This document shows positions 26,998-37,924 of a stretch of DNA of 64,000 nt, piece by piece. Source of the DNA: Acestrorhynchus altus (taxonomy: Eukaryota > Chordata > Actinopteri > Characiformes > Acestrorhynchidae). The notes under the pieces are model-generated. The model was not told the DNA's origin. It saw only the letters and a list, made by a program, of their open reading frames with translations, and did not search any database. The DNA lies in NCBI GenBank assembly GCA_034509495.1, contig CM067522.1, positions 13,500,668-13,564,667 of the forward strand, given 5' to 3'. Every line of letters starts with the position of its first letter. Position 1 is the stretch's first letter. Position numbers and translations under genes: made by a program.

Positions 26998-27430
26998 TAC
27001 AGCATGTCCAAATGTTTGTGGGTACTCCTTCTAATGAATGCATTTATCTAAGCTGAACCCATTGCTGACACAAATGTGCAAATGCACACTTTTGTAGTCC
27101 CTGTAGAGAAGTCTAATGCCAGGCACGGGCTAGAGGGGTATAAAGCCCCCAGTATTGAGCTGTGGAGCAGCAGAACTCTGTCCTCTGTTATATTGATTCT
27201 CCATCCAATACTTGATGAGTTGTGGAGTTGGAGATGTGGTGGGGTGGTGACCATCCAACATCCTGACCTCACTTAAGTTCTTGTCTCTGAATGCAATCAA
27301 ATAAAAAAATAAAATCTAGTAGAAAGCCTTCCCTGGACAGTAAAGACACTTATTCCACCAAAAGGTAGACTCTTTGTTAATTCCAGATTTCAGAATGAAT
27401 GAGCAGGTGTGACCCATGACCCATTGCTTT
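26998..27430 (+). mobile_element. Internally deleted Tc1-like element, copy 1
   Basis: Carries the ordered words CTTCTAATGAATGCATTTATC, CTGAACCCATTGCTGACACAAATGTGC, GTATAAAGCCCCCAGTATTGAGC, CCATCCAACATCCTGACCTCACT, GTAGAAAGCCTTCC and GAATGAGCAGGTGT. These belong to a widespread fish Tc1/mariner repeat whose ends read like CACATACTTTTG. The same words in the same order are at 32155-32595. No usable transposase remains. Confidence 0.7.
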
Positions 27431-27719
27431 TGTACATTTAGTGTAGGCTTATAGAACAGGATCTGGGCATTGTCCGTCCCAAAAAGTCACATACTTACTA
27501 ATTTACATACTTACTAACTTACTTACTAATTTTACATCAAATAACATCTAAAATTCTCAGTAAGCCATTCATTTAGCTCTGTTTAGATTTAACTTATCCA
27601 ATATCTGGTAGATAACTGATACCAATATTGCAAAAACAAAAAACATCAGCACTGCGGTGGGACACCAGTATATACTGATACAAGCGATATATCACCCAGC
27701 ACTAGCTTGCGATGTGATT

Positions 27720-27885
27720 TCATTAGTGAGAGGACGGAAAGGGGGCTGTTCCGGGGAGCAGCTGTCACTGGCCGAACGGGCTGAGGTAAGCCCTATTCTC
27801 AGCAAGCCCTGACTGGTTTCAATTACGCACTAACCCCTGACCCCACGCAGCTTGTAACTGAGAGATGAGAGGAGGTGGCAGCCCT
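27720..27885. promoter_or_regulatory. Candidate intronic conserved non-coding element
   Basis: Unique block with CAGCTGTCACTGGCC (E-box plus TALE-type TGTCA), CTATTCTCAGCAAGCCC and TTTCAATTACGCACTAACCCC. Repeat-free between a Tc1-like copy and a GT microsatellite. Tentative. Confidence 0.2.
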
Positions 27886-27993
27886 GACGCTTAAAGCCCC
27901 CCCCTTCAAAAAAACAGAAAAGACTCAGACTCACTTTTAAATGGCGCGCTTTCAAATGATGAGTTCTGCTTTGCTGTCCGGGGCCTTCATCTG

Positions 27994-27997
<4 letters not shown>

Positions 27998-28055
<58 letters not shown>
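27998..28055. repeat. (GT)n microsatellite
   Basis: About 28 uninterrupted GT units. The 128-codon ORF starting inside it begins with CV repeats and is an artefact. Confidence 0.95.
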
Positions 28056-28057
<2 letters not shown>

Positions 28058-29052
28058 GAGGGGCTGGGGCTTGGCTTTTCTTCACTCCTTTTGGAGCACT
28101 TTTCTATAGACATGGCCATCCTTTAGAGGGTGGCGTGGGGCCACCTCCTCTGTTCCTCCTTCTGCCCTTTTTGACCTTCTGTCTGTGGTCAATGTGGAGA
28201 TTGCCAGAAAGAGACAGCTGCACTTCAGGCTTCCCGCCTCTAGCTCCTGTTGCTCCTACAGCCTTTCTCTCTTTCTTACTCCCTTCGCTCTGTCATGGTT
28301 ACTCTTTTTGCCTTGTATTATGTGCATATAAAAATGCTTTCAAGGCCTCAAAATTCTCAAAGACCTCCATGGCTAGGGTCCACTAGGGTATACAGTGGTT
28401 TGAAGCATGGACTGGACATAGTTAGGGGTAGGAGTAGATAGATAGGAGTAGATTGTTTGGATATGCCAGAAACAACCGATGAACCAGGGTTGCTGTTGCT
28501 GAAGAACCTCAATGGTTGTTCAAGTTGATGAGAATCTAAAAGAGCCTGATGAAAATAGACGGATTGCGCAACAAAGCATGAAATGTAGCATAAATCTCCA
28601 TCAAATATTGCACTTTCATGAGTACAAAGAGCATTTGTAGAAACAATGCAATGTCAGAGGGCATTTCAATGCCAGATTCCTCAGTGTAGTCCAATACACC
28701 CCCCCTCCCCCCCCCAAAAAAAGCAGGCAATCAATTTCAGCTTGTGGTACGCTTGCTGAAAGATGCTGATGCTGGCAGTTCAGCTTTGATTCAGTAAGCA
28801 TGCATTTTCTCCCTAATTATGGTCAAATTACAGGCTCTGGCTTTAGGAGCACCAGCCACTCCTCCCCTTCGCTCCCAGAATCCTTACCGTTTTACTGCCA
28901 CGAAGTTGGCAAGGAAGAACAAGAAAAGGCAACAACATGTACATTTTGGAAAATTGTCGGAGCATGCTACAGTGCACTAAATTGGGATCTTAGCTATAAA
29001 CATAATTGATGCTGAAGTTATCTGTGTGCCACATAACAACTGGTGCCATATA

Positions 29053-29325
29053 TTCTTAAAAATAAAGGTGCTTCAAGTGGTTCTTTGTGTGAAACCACAG
29101 AAGAACCATTCTGTTTGCATACAGAACACGTGTAATCACATTTAATGGAGATGGGCGTGTGTGAATAACTTTTATGAAGCTTTAGTGAAGCTTCAAGACC
29201 TTTCAAGAGTTCCACACTGTCACCCACACATCTCTAATACAAATGTGACTTTTAATGGAACCAAAAGGTTCTTCTATGGCATTGCTCCAACAACCATTTG
29301 AAGCACCATTATTTTTTTTGAGTAT
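29053..29325. mobile_element. MITE with terminal inverted repeats
   Basis: Left end TTCTTAAAAATAAAGGTGCTTC and right end GAAGCACCATTATTTTTTTTGAG are inverted copies. Internal words GTGGTTCTTTGTG, AGAAGAACCATTCTG and AAAAGGTTCTTCTATGGCATTG are the palindromic 'GGTTCTT/AAGAACC' pattern of a very common fish MITE. No ORF. Related ends bracket the composites at 9246 and 55982. Confidence 0.75.
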
Positions 29326-29707
29326 GCTTTGAGCAGAGAAACTGCAGACATCATGTGGCCGCTTCACACACTGTTGTGCACATTGCAGCTAGTCCATCCC
29401 CACAGATGTAGATGCTACATGACAAAGCAGTGTGGCACAAAACAAACATGGACATTTTTGAGCAGCTCTCAGAGTTGGGATGGAGATATCTGTGCAATTC
29501 ATTATGGAGAAATTACAAAACAGATTGGACAATTTGAAAAAATCTTCATAGAGATCCAAAATTTTGTTCTCAAAACTGGAAAAACCAGTGACAAAAACCT
29601 TCATAAACCTTAACCGTAAACATAAACATGCACATAGAATGTGTCCTCTGTCCTCTCTATTCACACAGTGAAACACACACATACACACTAATGAATTTAT
29701 ACACTAG

Positions 29708-29878
29708 TGGGCAGTGAGCACATGTGTTTGGAACAGTGGGCAGCCAGGGAACAGCTGGGGAGTTAAGTGCCTTGCTCAAGGGCACTTCATTCATGTCCTG
29801 CCAGTTGAGGGAATCAAACTGGCACAATTCACAGTCACAAGGCTTGTTCCCTAACCGCCAGGCCACATAGCTAAGGTA
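29708..29878 (-). mobile_element. tRNA-derived SINE (second family)
   Basis: On the minus strand it reads GGCCTGGCGGTTAGGGAAC (A-box region, 29849-29867), CCTTGTGACTG, then AGTTTGATTCC (B box, 29810-29820). The conserved body is AACTGGCAGGACATG...AAGTGCCCTTGAGCAAGGCAC. Related copies are at 42165-42300 and 49058-49180 on the plus strand. Non-coding; transcription would be by pol III. Confidence 0.8.
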
Positions 29879-30837
29879 CCACAGCTAGAACAGTAATCAT
29901 GTTCCATTTGTCATGGAAATCATCATAAAAATGTCAAGTGTCCACGACAGGCAAACAAAACACTAGAGAGTATGCTAGACACTTTCGGCTTTGTTCCAAA
30001 ACTTTGTTCTTCAGGAAATATGCTGAGAACTAACACCCTAGTAGACTTAACACAATCTAGTAGACAGCCTGGACACAGAGACAGTTACTCCAACAACAGC
30101 AGGATAAAACTTTTTAATACCCTTGATTTCAGGAGAAACAATGAATGATCAGGATTGTGTTTGAAATTCCCAATCCTATCTGGACCAAAATCCAGCCCAG
30201 AGCACAGATATTACAATGGAGTTGCCATGAGTCACACTCTACTGGCAGTTTTTTTTTTGTTTAGTTTTTTTAAAAGCATTTCAGTACATCATAAATATTT
30301 CAAAAGGCCAAAATCTCCTGAAAAAGCTTGGGCGCAGCAAGACACTTGATCCACATGTAAGTCGATGAACTCATTGAGTCTAAATGCCACAAAAGGTTAA
30401 TGGCAGACTTGCATTGCACCACAGCATGCCCCGGACACCCTTCATTTGACATGCAGCCGGCTGAACAGTTACAGACAGGACTGACAGCCAGCAGAATACA
30501 ATTGTCTCGCCTTGGCAACGTGCCACGCGTTCGAGCATTCTGTAATGAGTTCAACCACAGCAGAGGGCCAGACACAAAGAGGCAGGTAGAACAAGAGGTA
30601 AAGGCAGCGCTTTGTGATTGGCATTGAGGAAAAAATGGGAGAATGAGATTAGAACAAAAGAAACAAGTTGTTTTCATTCACTATAACGCTGCATGGATTC
30701 CAAACAACTGAGAGCTTGAGCTGTGATTTGTCAAATTCCTGTCAAATTTGAATTCTGTTAGTTGTTTACGACAGAAACAGAGTAGTTATACAACGGCAAT
30801 GAGGTGTCAACACTAAGCCTCCATAGGTTAATTAGCA

Positions 30838-31125
30838 AATAGTTAATATATATTTAGTATGTAGTTAATATGTTGTTAGTATGTAGTTAATAGGTATTTA
30901 GTAAGTTCTTAATATGTAGTAATACATATTTAGTATGTAGTTAATACATAGCTAGTACAGAGTTAATATGTACTTAATACATAGTACGTAGTTAATGCGT
31001 AGCAAGTATGTAGTTAATATGTACTTAATACATATTTAGTATGCACTTAATACATAGTATGTAGTTAATACATATTTAGTATGTACTTAATACATGGTAT
31101 GTAGTTAATATGTAGTTAGCTAAAT
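30838..31125. repeat. AT-rich minisatellite
   Basis: About a dozen imperfect copies of a unit close to ATGTAGTTAATACATATTTAGT (roughly 21-24 bases, made of two half-units GTAGTTAATA and ATTTAGTA/ACTTAATA). It sits about 280 bases beyond the setbp1 exon's donor, in the following intron. Confidence 0.85.
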
Positions 31126-31408
31126 ATTATATTGCTAGCAAGTTAGCAAGCCAGCTAATCGCTTAACAACCTCCTCAAATACACAGAGCTGCAGTAGTGA
31201 GATTGAACTGAACTGCTCGCTTTTTTGGTGTTTTTGTGGTAACCAGGTTAACTAGCATGCTAATTGCTAAGTCAGTTCAAAGGCCAGGGACAGGGCAGCA
31301 GAACCGTGCCCTCACCAACGTATGAGATCATTATTTACTGGGCCTTCTTACTGTTCGTAGTTAGCGTATCAGCCAACCTTACTAGGCCATTTTGCTTTAG
31401 GCTCTCAC

Positions 31409-31885
31409 CCTTTTTCTAGGAGGTCCTCTTTCTTCCTCCTTCTCCTTCCCCCCTTTGCTGCTCTTGGCATGTTTGTTGGTCTTCTGTTCTCCAGGCTGTT
31501 TGATGGTGATGCGGATCTCAGGGGGACAGATGTAGTTCTCCAGGTTCTTGGGGGGCTTCTTGGCCCTCTTGGTGGTTTGGATCTTCAGCTTCAAGCTGCC
31601 TTCAGAGAAGCTGGCCTCTTTGATGGAGAATTCCTGCTCCTCCAGCCCATCAGCCTGCACCCATTTCTCACTGTCAGCGTTGGAGGTGGCGTCCACATCC
31701 TTCCCCAGGCCCAGGTCCTCATCCTCCTCATGTTCCTGCTGCTCTCCGGTCAGGCCCAGACCCTTTACAGGGCCGGCCAGGAGGCCCACTTCATTGAGGT
31801 CAGCCTGGTTGATGGTGGTAACAGTGGAGAAGAACTCCTCGTTGCCCTTGGACTGCACGGGGCGAGTTAGATCCCTTTGCTCCAT
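31409..31885 (-). CDS. setbp1: SET-binding protein 1, first coding exon (159 codons)
   Basis: Encodes the N-terminus of SETBP1, a large nuclear DNA-binding protein with AT-hooks that binds the oncoprotein SET and regulates developmental gene expression. What is seen: residues 49-62 are acidic; residues 64-131 hold a block matching vertebrate SETBP1, including SNADSEKWV (68-76), DGLEEQEFSIKEA (79-91), GSLKLKIQTTKRAKKPPKN (96-114) and LENYICPPEI (115-124). A lysine-rich tail (132-159) follows. The AT-hook, SKI-homology and degron regions are in later exons outside the window. The start is the ATG at 31885: the only upstream codons before an in-frame TGA (31909-31907) contain no ATG. The exon ends at 31409 in phase 0 with donor AGG/GTGAGAG. 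Reading past the donor adds only three codons before a stop. Identity rests on strong recall of the human protein. Confidence 0.95.
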
Positions 31886-32061
31886 CAACGATTCCAAGGC
31901 TCGTGTTCAACACACAGGAACTGGGAGGGAGTCGAAGAGGACAAAGGGAGACACCAGTCACAGTAGGTTGTGTTCAGTCAGAGAGGGATTTGATGGCTCT
32001 TGACTCTATTGCTTCCTGAATCGTACGAATCTCGCAAAGGTGCAGATCTCCTCGAGTGAAA
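31886..32061 (-). other. setbp1: setbp1 5' UTR portion of the coding exon, with splice acceptor
   Basis: Directly upstream of the ATG on the minus strand. The boundary at 32061 follows a strong acceptor: a polypyrimidine run ending TTTTTTTCCAG (plus-strand CTGGAAAAAAA at 32062-32072). This means at least one further non-coding exon lies upstream, as in mammalian SETBP1. An in-frame TGA at 31909-31907 closes the frame above the ATG. Confidence 0.8.
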
Positions 32062-32154
32062 CTGGAAAAAAAGAGACAAAACACCACATGAGCCATTTGG
32101 ATATACTTTTTCTCAAAATCAATACATTATTAACCATCGCAGAACCCCATGTCT

Positions 32155-32595
32155 ACATGAAGAACATCTATAGACACCCTTTCTAATGAACGCATTCAGC
32201 TACTTCAAGTTGCACCCACTGCTGGCATAGCTTGTTTAGTTCCTGGAAAGAAGTACTGCCAATAGAATAGGACTTTCTGAAGCAGATAAACCTGAACTTT
32301 TGGCACCATGCCTTCTAGATTAAAGGAGTATAAAGCCCCCAGCATTGAGCTAGTGGACCTAGAATGATGGCGCTCCATTCAGTATTATTTGGATGAGCTG
32401 TGGATTTTGAGGTGAGATGTGGTGGTGATCATCCAACATCCTGACCTCACTAATGCTCTTGTCGTTAAATGCAATTAAATCCTCACAGTGATGCTCAAAA
32501 ATGTAGTAGAAAACCTTCTCTGGATGCCCTTGAAGTTGAAGAAGAAACTATGAATGAGCAGGTGTCTGAATACTTTTGTCCACATAATGTATTAA
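32155..32595 (+). mobile_element. Internally deleted Tc1-like element, copy 2
   Basis: Shares with 26998-27430, in order: TTTCTAATGAACGCATTCAGC, GTTGCACCCACTGCTGGCA, GTATAAAGCCCCCAGCATTGAGC, CATCCAACATCCTGACCTCACTAATG, GTAGAAAACCTTCTCTGGATG and GAATGAGCAGGTGTCTGAATA. The 3' end ACTTTTGTCCACATAATGTATT is the typical terminus. No intact transposase frame. Confidence 0.7.
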
Positions 32596-34104
32596 TGACT
32601 CAGGCTGGCCTCGATTCTCGAACACTATTAAACTGTAAAACCTTCTGAAGTGCAGCGGCAGAAATGGCTTATTGTATAATCAGTTCACATTAACCAAGCA
32701 ACGTCAGCTAGCCTAATAAGACAAATGCCCCTGCATTTAACTCCTGATTAATCAGAACAGGGGTGCAAGCGCCCAGCTCTGAGGAGAACGATTGGAGCGG
32801 TCACACCATTGGCTCCGGGCTAACTCCCAGGCACCATAATTACATCACTGACCAGCTCATTTGCTTTGGTGGTCAGTTGAGTAACCCCAGTCCTGGTGTG
32901 AAAGTGAACAAATGAGACCTCCAGCCCAGTGATAAACACTTCTCAGACATCAGACAGACCACAACCTGTGCAGTCAGAGACCTGGAAAAGCCCAATTAGG
33001 CTCGAACACAACACCTCTGCTGCTGGCTGCTTAGCATCAAAAGGGAAGCATGAATGAACTCAGCTCAATTCCTTTGGCCTAATTATAACAGGAGTGAAGG
33101 GAGCGATACAATGAAGCAGGAGCTGCTTCGTAGGAAACAGACGGACAGACTGAGCGTTATTTAAAAGAGAGGCAGGCTGGCCATTTAAGGTTGTCGGCAG
33201 AGGAAGGAATATTGGCAGCTGAGCTTCACAGATCTAAAAGATCAGAATGTTCCCAGATTTAATGAACGGCACTTTTCTGGCACACTTGCAGACTGATTCC
33301 CACAGTAAAAAAAGAAAGATGTAAACTTGGAGCTGGAGAAGTGTGGGTGTCGGTAATGTCAATGCGCATTTGCATGTGGACGTATGTGGATGTTATCATC
33401 AGTGTTAATTGGGTCAGTTGCTCACAGCATGCAAAATTTCATAGCTGATTTGCTGCAGTAGATTTTATGCAAAATATCCTGTGCCAGTTTAGGTACCACC
33501 CACTCAGCCGCAAAACCAAGCAGATGCATCATATAGTTTTCTTCCTTCCATCTGTAACCTTATGATCAAGTTCCATTAAAGCTGTGAAAACCCAAGACTA
33601 GGCTACCTCCTGAGATGTTCAAAGACAGTCCACTACTGGTCAGAGGTTTTAGATCAACCCCTCACTTTAGTCGATTTTCCAAGATTTCTCATCCCATGTG
33701 AATCTTCCTAATCCAAACCAAACAGAAATTTGTACAACCATTTGATCTGTCCTAGTCTTCTGTTATATTTCAGTAAAAACTAAGACTTGGGCCTGGCTTA
33801 ATCTGAACTACAATGTTGCCATGTGAGCTGCTGTTGACACTCAGAAACATGTCCTTCTGAAACTGTTGTGGATTTGAGTCTGTAATACTCGTGATATTTT
33901 AAAAGTGATGGTATTCTTTTTCTAGACACTATTATAGAAATATGAATGTGTAAACACTGAGATAGAGTTCAGTAACAGTCTGTTCAAGCACTGCTCTAAT
34001 ACAGACGAAGGGTTTATAAGCTGAATTCTCAAAGTTTATTTTACTTAATTTACTTTCCATTGTTACAGACCAGATCTAAGTCATTAACCAATGCTTTGGC
34101 CGGG

Positions 34105-34215
34105 CTTCAAGCACTTTGATTCGAGGATGGCAGGTTTGAATTCTGGGTCATGCTGTTTGCCAGAGCAAAATGGGTGGGTAAATGGTGCTCTCTCCACAAA
34201 ATTGGAATAAAGTCA
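34105..34215 (+). mobile_element. tRNA-derived SINE fragment (first family)
   Basis: B-box-like CAGGTTTGAATTCTGG near 34130, followed by GTCATGCTGTTTGCCAGAGC and TGGGTGGGTAAATGGTGCTCTCTCCAC. These words match the SINE units at 9361 and 56045 (reverse). The 3' part is missing. Confidence 0.55.
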
Positions 34216-34469
34216 TTAAGAAAAACAAACAAACAATGCTTTGGCCCCAAAAGGACCCCTTTAAAAGTATTTTTTTCCTCAAAACCTTTGTACCATTTGA
34301 GCTCACTGGACTGGTACAATTCAGATCATTTACTGGACATGAACTACATAAATGGCAATAAAAACAAAGTGTTCTAAAACATTTGACCGGTAAACAAATA
34401 ATAAACAAGCCCAACACACATCTTCAACTACACAACTTCCATGCTATGAGAATACTGGCCTGGGCAAAG

Positions 34470-34680
34470 CGCTCTCGGGTATCTCCCTGAGCGGCGGCCA
34501 TGTTGTGTCAGCATTGATGTGTATTGACTGAGGACTGGGGAGTTTACTCCTCTTGCTGGCAAAGCTCAATCTTTCATCCTGCTTAACTGCCGCTGGCCGG
34601 GTGTCAGACAGCTCTCGGTGTCCTTTCCCTTTCGGCTGCCCGACAGGTGACAGATGAGAGGCTGCTGAAAACAACGGCCA
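34470..34680. promoter_or_regulatory. Candidate intronic conserved non-coding element
   Basis: GC-balanced unique sequence containing GAGCGGCGGCCATGTTG (YY1-like GCGGCCATNTTG), TGTCAGCATTGATGTG and CCTGCTTAACTGCCG. Repeat-free. The YY1-like match is the strongest single motif. Tentative. Confidence 0.27.
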
Positions 34681-35404
34681 TCACACGAGCGCCTGGGTCC
34701 ACACTAGACTAAACATCTTCATCTATCCATCATATGCTGACAGTCATAACGGCGTAAAGCTCATTCCGTTTCATGATCATTCAAACACTGCCATTCATAA
34801 ATCCTCCATGAAACTGGCTTCCTGTTGCCGTGATGCATCATTAGGACTCTATTCTTTTGGAGGGCTTCCTGTGGAGTCCTGGGAGTTCTGACAGGTTTGG
34901 ACATCAAAAACCCCATTTGGGCAATTAGCAGCCTCCACAGAAAGCTCTTCAGTCACAGCAAAAAAAAGGCAGTGATGTATGTTTAGACAAGAGTTGTCGT
35001 GAAGTATTATTACGATGACCCTGATCAAGATTCAGGTTCAATAATAAAATACAACTTAAGCTCTACAAAGACTTGTCAAACAGCTTATATACTTCTGGAT
35101 GGTAAAGTAATTAGAGTATAATCACGGCCAGACTAACTTCTACTTAATGACTTATGATGGTAACTACATTCTGTACAGACAGCAGCAACACTGTAAACAT
35201 CCAGTGGATCATTCAGTGCAGTTTGTATGGCTTTAAAAAAGCCCTACAGCCAGAGATACACTACAGTTTTGACCCCACGTTTAGCTCCAAGTCTCAGTCT
35301 GGCAGATCTGTGCTGGCTGGCTTTAGTTTACAGATTTCTGTCAGTCAGATTGGCTTCCCAGTTGCGTTTCAGACCAGCTGGGGCATGCTTGATTTTTCAT
35401 GCTG

Positions 35405-35670
35405 AGCACAATATAGTAATGTATGGATGGAAAGAATAATGTAGTAAAATACGGCTGGATAGCGAAATGTATGGATGGATAGAACAATATAGTAATGTAT
35501 GGATGGATAGGACAATGTAGTAATGTACGGATGGATAGAATAACATAGCAATGTAGACATACGGATGGACAGATAAGATAGACAGACAGAAAGACAGACA
35601 GACAGACAGAGACAGGAAAGATAGATAGACAGATACTTTATCAACCCCTAAGTTAAAGTCATATATTAAA
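35405..35670 (-). mobile_element. LINE 3' end with long tetranucleotide tail
   Basis: A degenerate GGATGGATA array (35405-35580) continues into GACAGACAGAAAGACAGACAG and GATAGATAGACAGATACTTTATCAACCCCTAAGTTAAAG. The last part is a decayed version of the RTE/Rex3-type terminus also seen at 8632-8706. Within the array a longer unit, roughly ATGTATGGATGGATAGAACAATATAGTA, repeats several times. Minus-strand ORFs here read YLSIYLS and are artefacts. Confidence 0.55.
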
Positions 35671-36119
35671 GCAGCAAAATGGACATCAAAAAGCAAAACA
35701 TCACAGTACTCAAACATTAAGACACAAAGAGATCAATTAAAATACAATTAACTAAAAGCTGGAACTATTGAGCTACAGATGGAATAATGTGCCGTTATGA
35801 ATATTAAAGTATGTTATTACATAAACATTATGCAGGTAGAGGGACAGTACATAATAGAAGACCAGGTGCACAGTAAGCCTGTCCTGTTATGTACATGTAT
35901 AAATGTAAACTAGTCAGTGACTCAATCTGAACGGATCAATAGCCAATGGAAACTAAGCACATTAACACAGGATGTAGATAGATGTGTCACGTTTCGTTCA
36001 TTTTCAGTCAGTAGCACAATTACAGCAGCAAAGTGTTGTACTTCCACATTTAATATGTGTTGCCTCAGTAATGTGAGGCATGCATGTATTGAGGTGTTTG
36101 GACTGGTTCAGAAACAGGT

Positions 36120-36200
36120 TGAAGTAGGGGTAGGTAATATCAATATCGTAACAAAATATCATGATATTTAAAGATATTTTCACAACATATTTTTATTGCA
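36120..36200. mobile_element. Decayed end of a DNA element
   Basis: GTAGGGGTAGGTAATATCAATATCG resembles the terminus TAGGGGTGGGTGATAT at 21533; AT-rich sequence follows. Similar decayed ends are near 27675 and 60410. Only the terminus is recognisable. Confidence 0.35.
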
Positions 36201-37049
36201 ATATGTTGACAGACAAAATGTGTCAGACGTGACTGTATTGTATGCTTACACTAGTCATTCAGTCTGTGATGGACATTGTTTCATTCGCCTTAAAACATTA
36301 ATGGGCAGTTTGGCCCATTAAAGAGCATATCATGTCATTTTTATTGTGTCTTTGGTTACAAATACTGCAAATTAGGGGTGTAATGAAATATACTGAAGTA
36401 TAACAATATTATATCATGCAATTGTATTTGTACCAAAACAAAGTGTTGCATTTTTTAATTCACAATTTCCATGGCATGACATCTTATCACAAGGTTCTCA
36501 CCAATAAACAGCCATACCACCTAGTGTGTTCCATATGTTATTTAGCCCACACAATGTGCATCACATAAGGACACATAAAAAATCAGTCTATTTGGTTTTC
36601 AATTAGGTTATAAAGGAATCAAAATCAGGTCTAAATAAATCCTGATTGGTCGATCACTAATTAAAATGACTGTACAAAGTGAGTGCTTACATTAGAGGTG
36701 TACAGTAACAGGTCATTATTGTATGCTGTTGTTTTGCTACATTCTGAGAATTTTCTCAGTTTAAATTTCAGATTTGACTAAAATCAGTCACTATAATCAG
36801 TCCTGTTCAAGTAAGGAGTTGCAGCCAACTGTGACTAAAAATCCCTACATGTACTAAGCATGCAATAGTATTTGGACAGCAGTGTTTAAAATCTGGCACC
36901 ACAACAAAATATTCCGATACACTTGGTGAAAATGTCTCCCTTACCCTAACAAAACTCTAGGTTAATAAAACGGAATCAATCAAATCAAATAAATCACAGC
37001 ATGCCATTTTGTAAATCAGCTCAAATTATGAAAATGTTCGACACAATGG

Positions 37050-37110
37050 ATCAGAGCAAGCATGTGCTTGTCTTCACCCACCTAGTGTCGGGAGAGTTGT
37101 AACTGGATTG
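37050..37110 (+). mobile_element. SINE fragment (first family)
   Basis: AGCAAGCATGTGCTTGTCTTCACCC followed by CCTAGTGTCGGGAGAGTTGTAA matches the 3' half of the SINE at 14840-14880 and 9650-9700. No pol III promoter part is present. Confidence 0.5.
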
Positions 37111-37442
37111 GTTAATCTGCAGTTCCAAAATTTTCATCGTCTCCAAATGGAAAATGTTTTGAGAGAATAAACATATCTTGCCTGTTTTGAATTAGTAAAG
37201 TATTTCTTGATGACATTTTTGAAAATTGCAACATGGAACTGGCACCATTTTTGTATATTGACTTTGCTATATTTGACATCAGAAGAGTGTCAATTAGGCC
37301 CATTAGGTAAGCAGACTAGCAGGGTGCACTCCTCCCTGGGCCTGGGTGTCACACACACACACTGAGAGTGTGAAAAGATTCCACCCAGTAACACAGTCCC
37401 TTTTAAGGCGATGAACAGAGTGCGATGAGGCAGGCTCAAGGG

Positions 37443-37443
<1 letters not shown>

Positions 37444-37513
<70 letters not shown>
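37444..37513. repeat. (CA)n microsatellite
   Basis: About 34 uninterrupted CA units. Minus-strand ORFs over it begin with poly-CV. Confidence 0.97.
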
Positions 37514-37515
<2 letters not shown>

Positions 37516-37924
37516 CCTAGCCCAGCCCAACAGACACAGGCTCACATAGGAGGAACATTCAGATTTTGAAGTTACAGCTGAGTGTTTGATTCTAGAAGAT
37601 TGCAGAGCAATAGAATAGTCATGTAAACATGTATTTGTAGCATAAAACTAGAATATTGACAGTTAATATCACACAGTTTGTTGTAGATATTTTATAACCT
37701 TGAAATCAGTATAGAAAAAAATTGACAAAACTGTATTAAATCATCACAAACCTATATCCTATATCTGAGGTACTGCAACATAACCTTCCTAGAACTTTGC
37801 AATTATTTACTATGAAGTTCCTGATAAGTGAAATACCTTTACAGAGGCTGTTCTCTTAAAATGGGTTCTTTAATAATTCAAATGCGTTTTGTGCTTCATG
37901 GTTCAATATGTGCTTCAGCAGTGG

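Larger units (their letters stand above)
1..31408 (-). other. setbp1: setbp1 intron downstream of the first coding exon (partial)
   Basis: The minus-strand setbp1 coding exon ends in a clean donor at 31408 (AGG then GTGAGAG), so lower coordinates are read as intron. No further setbp1 exon was found here by eye; in human SETBP1 the next exons are far away, so this fits a very large intron. A short exon 3 of a few dozen codons could have been missed. The block holds microsatellites, SINE and DNA-transposon copies listed separately, and otherwise unremarkable AT-balanced DNA. Stretches where I see nothing specific include 1-1550, 2450-3700, 4800-5850, 7500-8600, 10600-14500, 15000-16300, 17300-18950, 23950-25500 and 29900-30800. 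Confidence 0.7.

Noticed and set aside
31397..31408. Extension of the setbp1 frame past 31409 to a stop
   Set aside because: The extra three codons overlap a strong splice donor (GTGAGAG), and known SETBP1 continues for more than a thousand residues in later exons.
31886..31897. Start of setbp1 at a TTG at 31897
   Set aside because: TTG is not a normal vertebrate start; the ATG at 31885 is the first in-frame ATG after an upstream stop and matches the family N-terminus (ME...).
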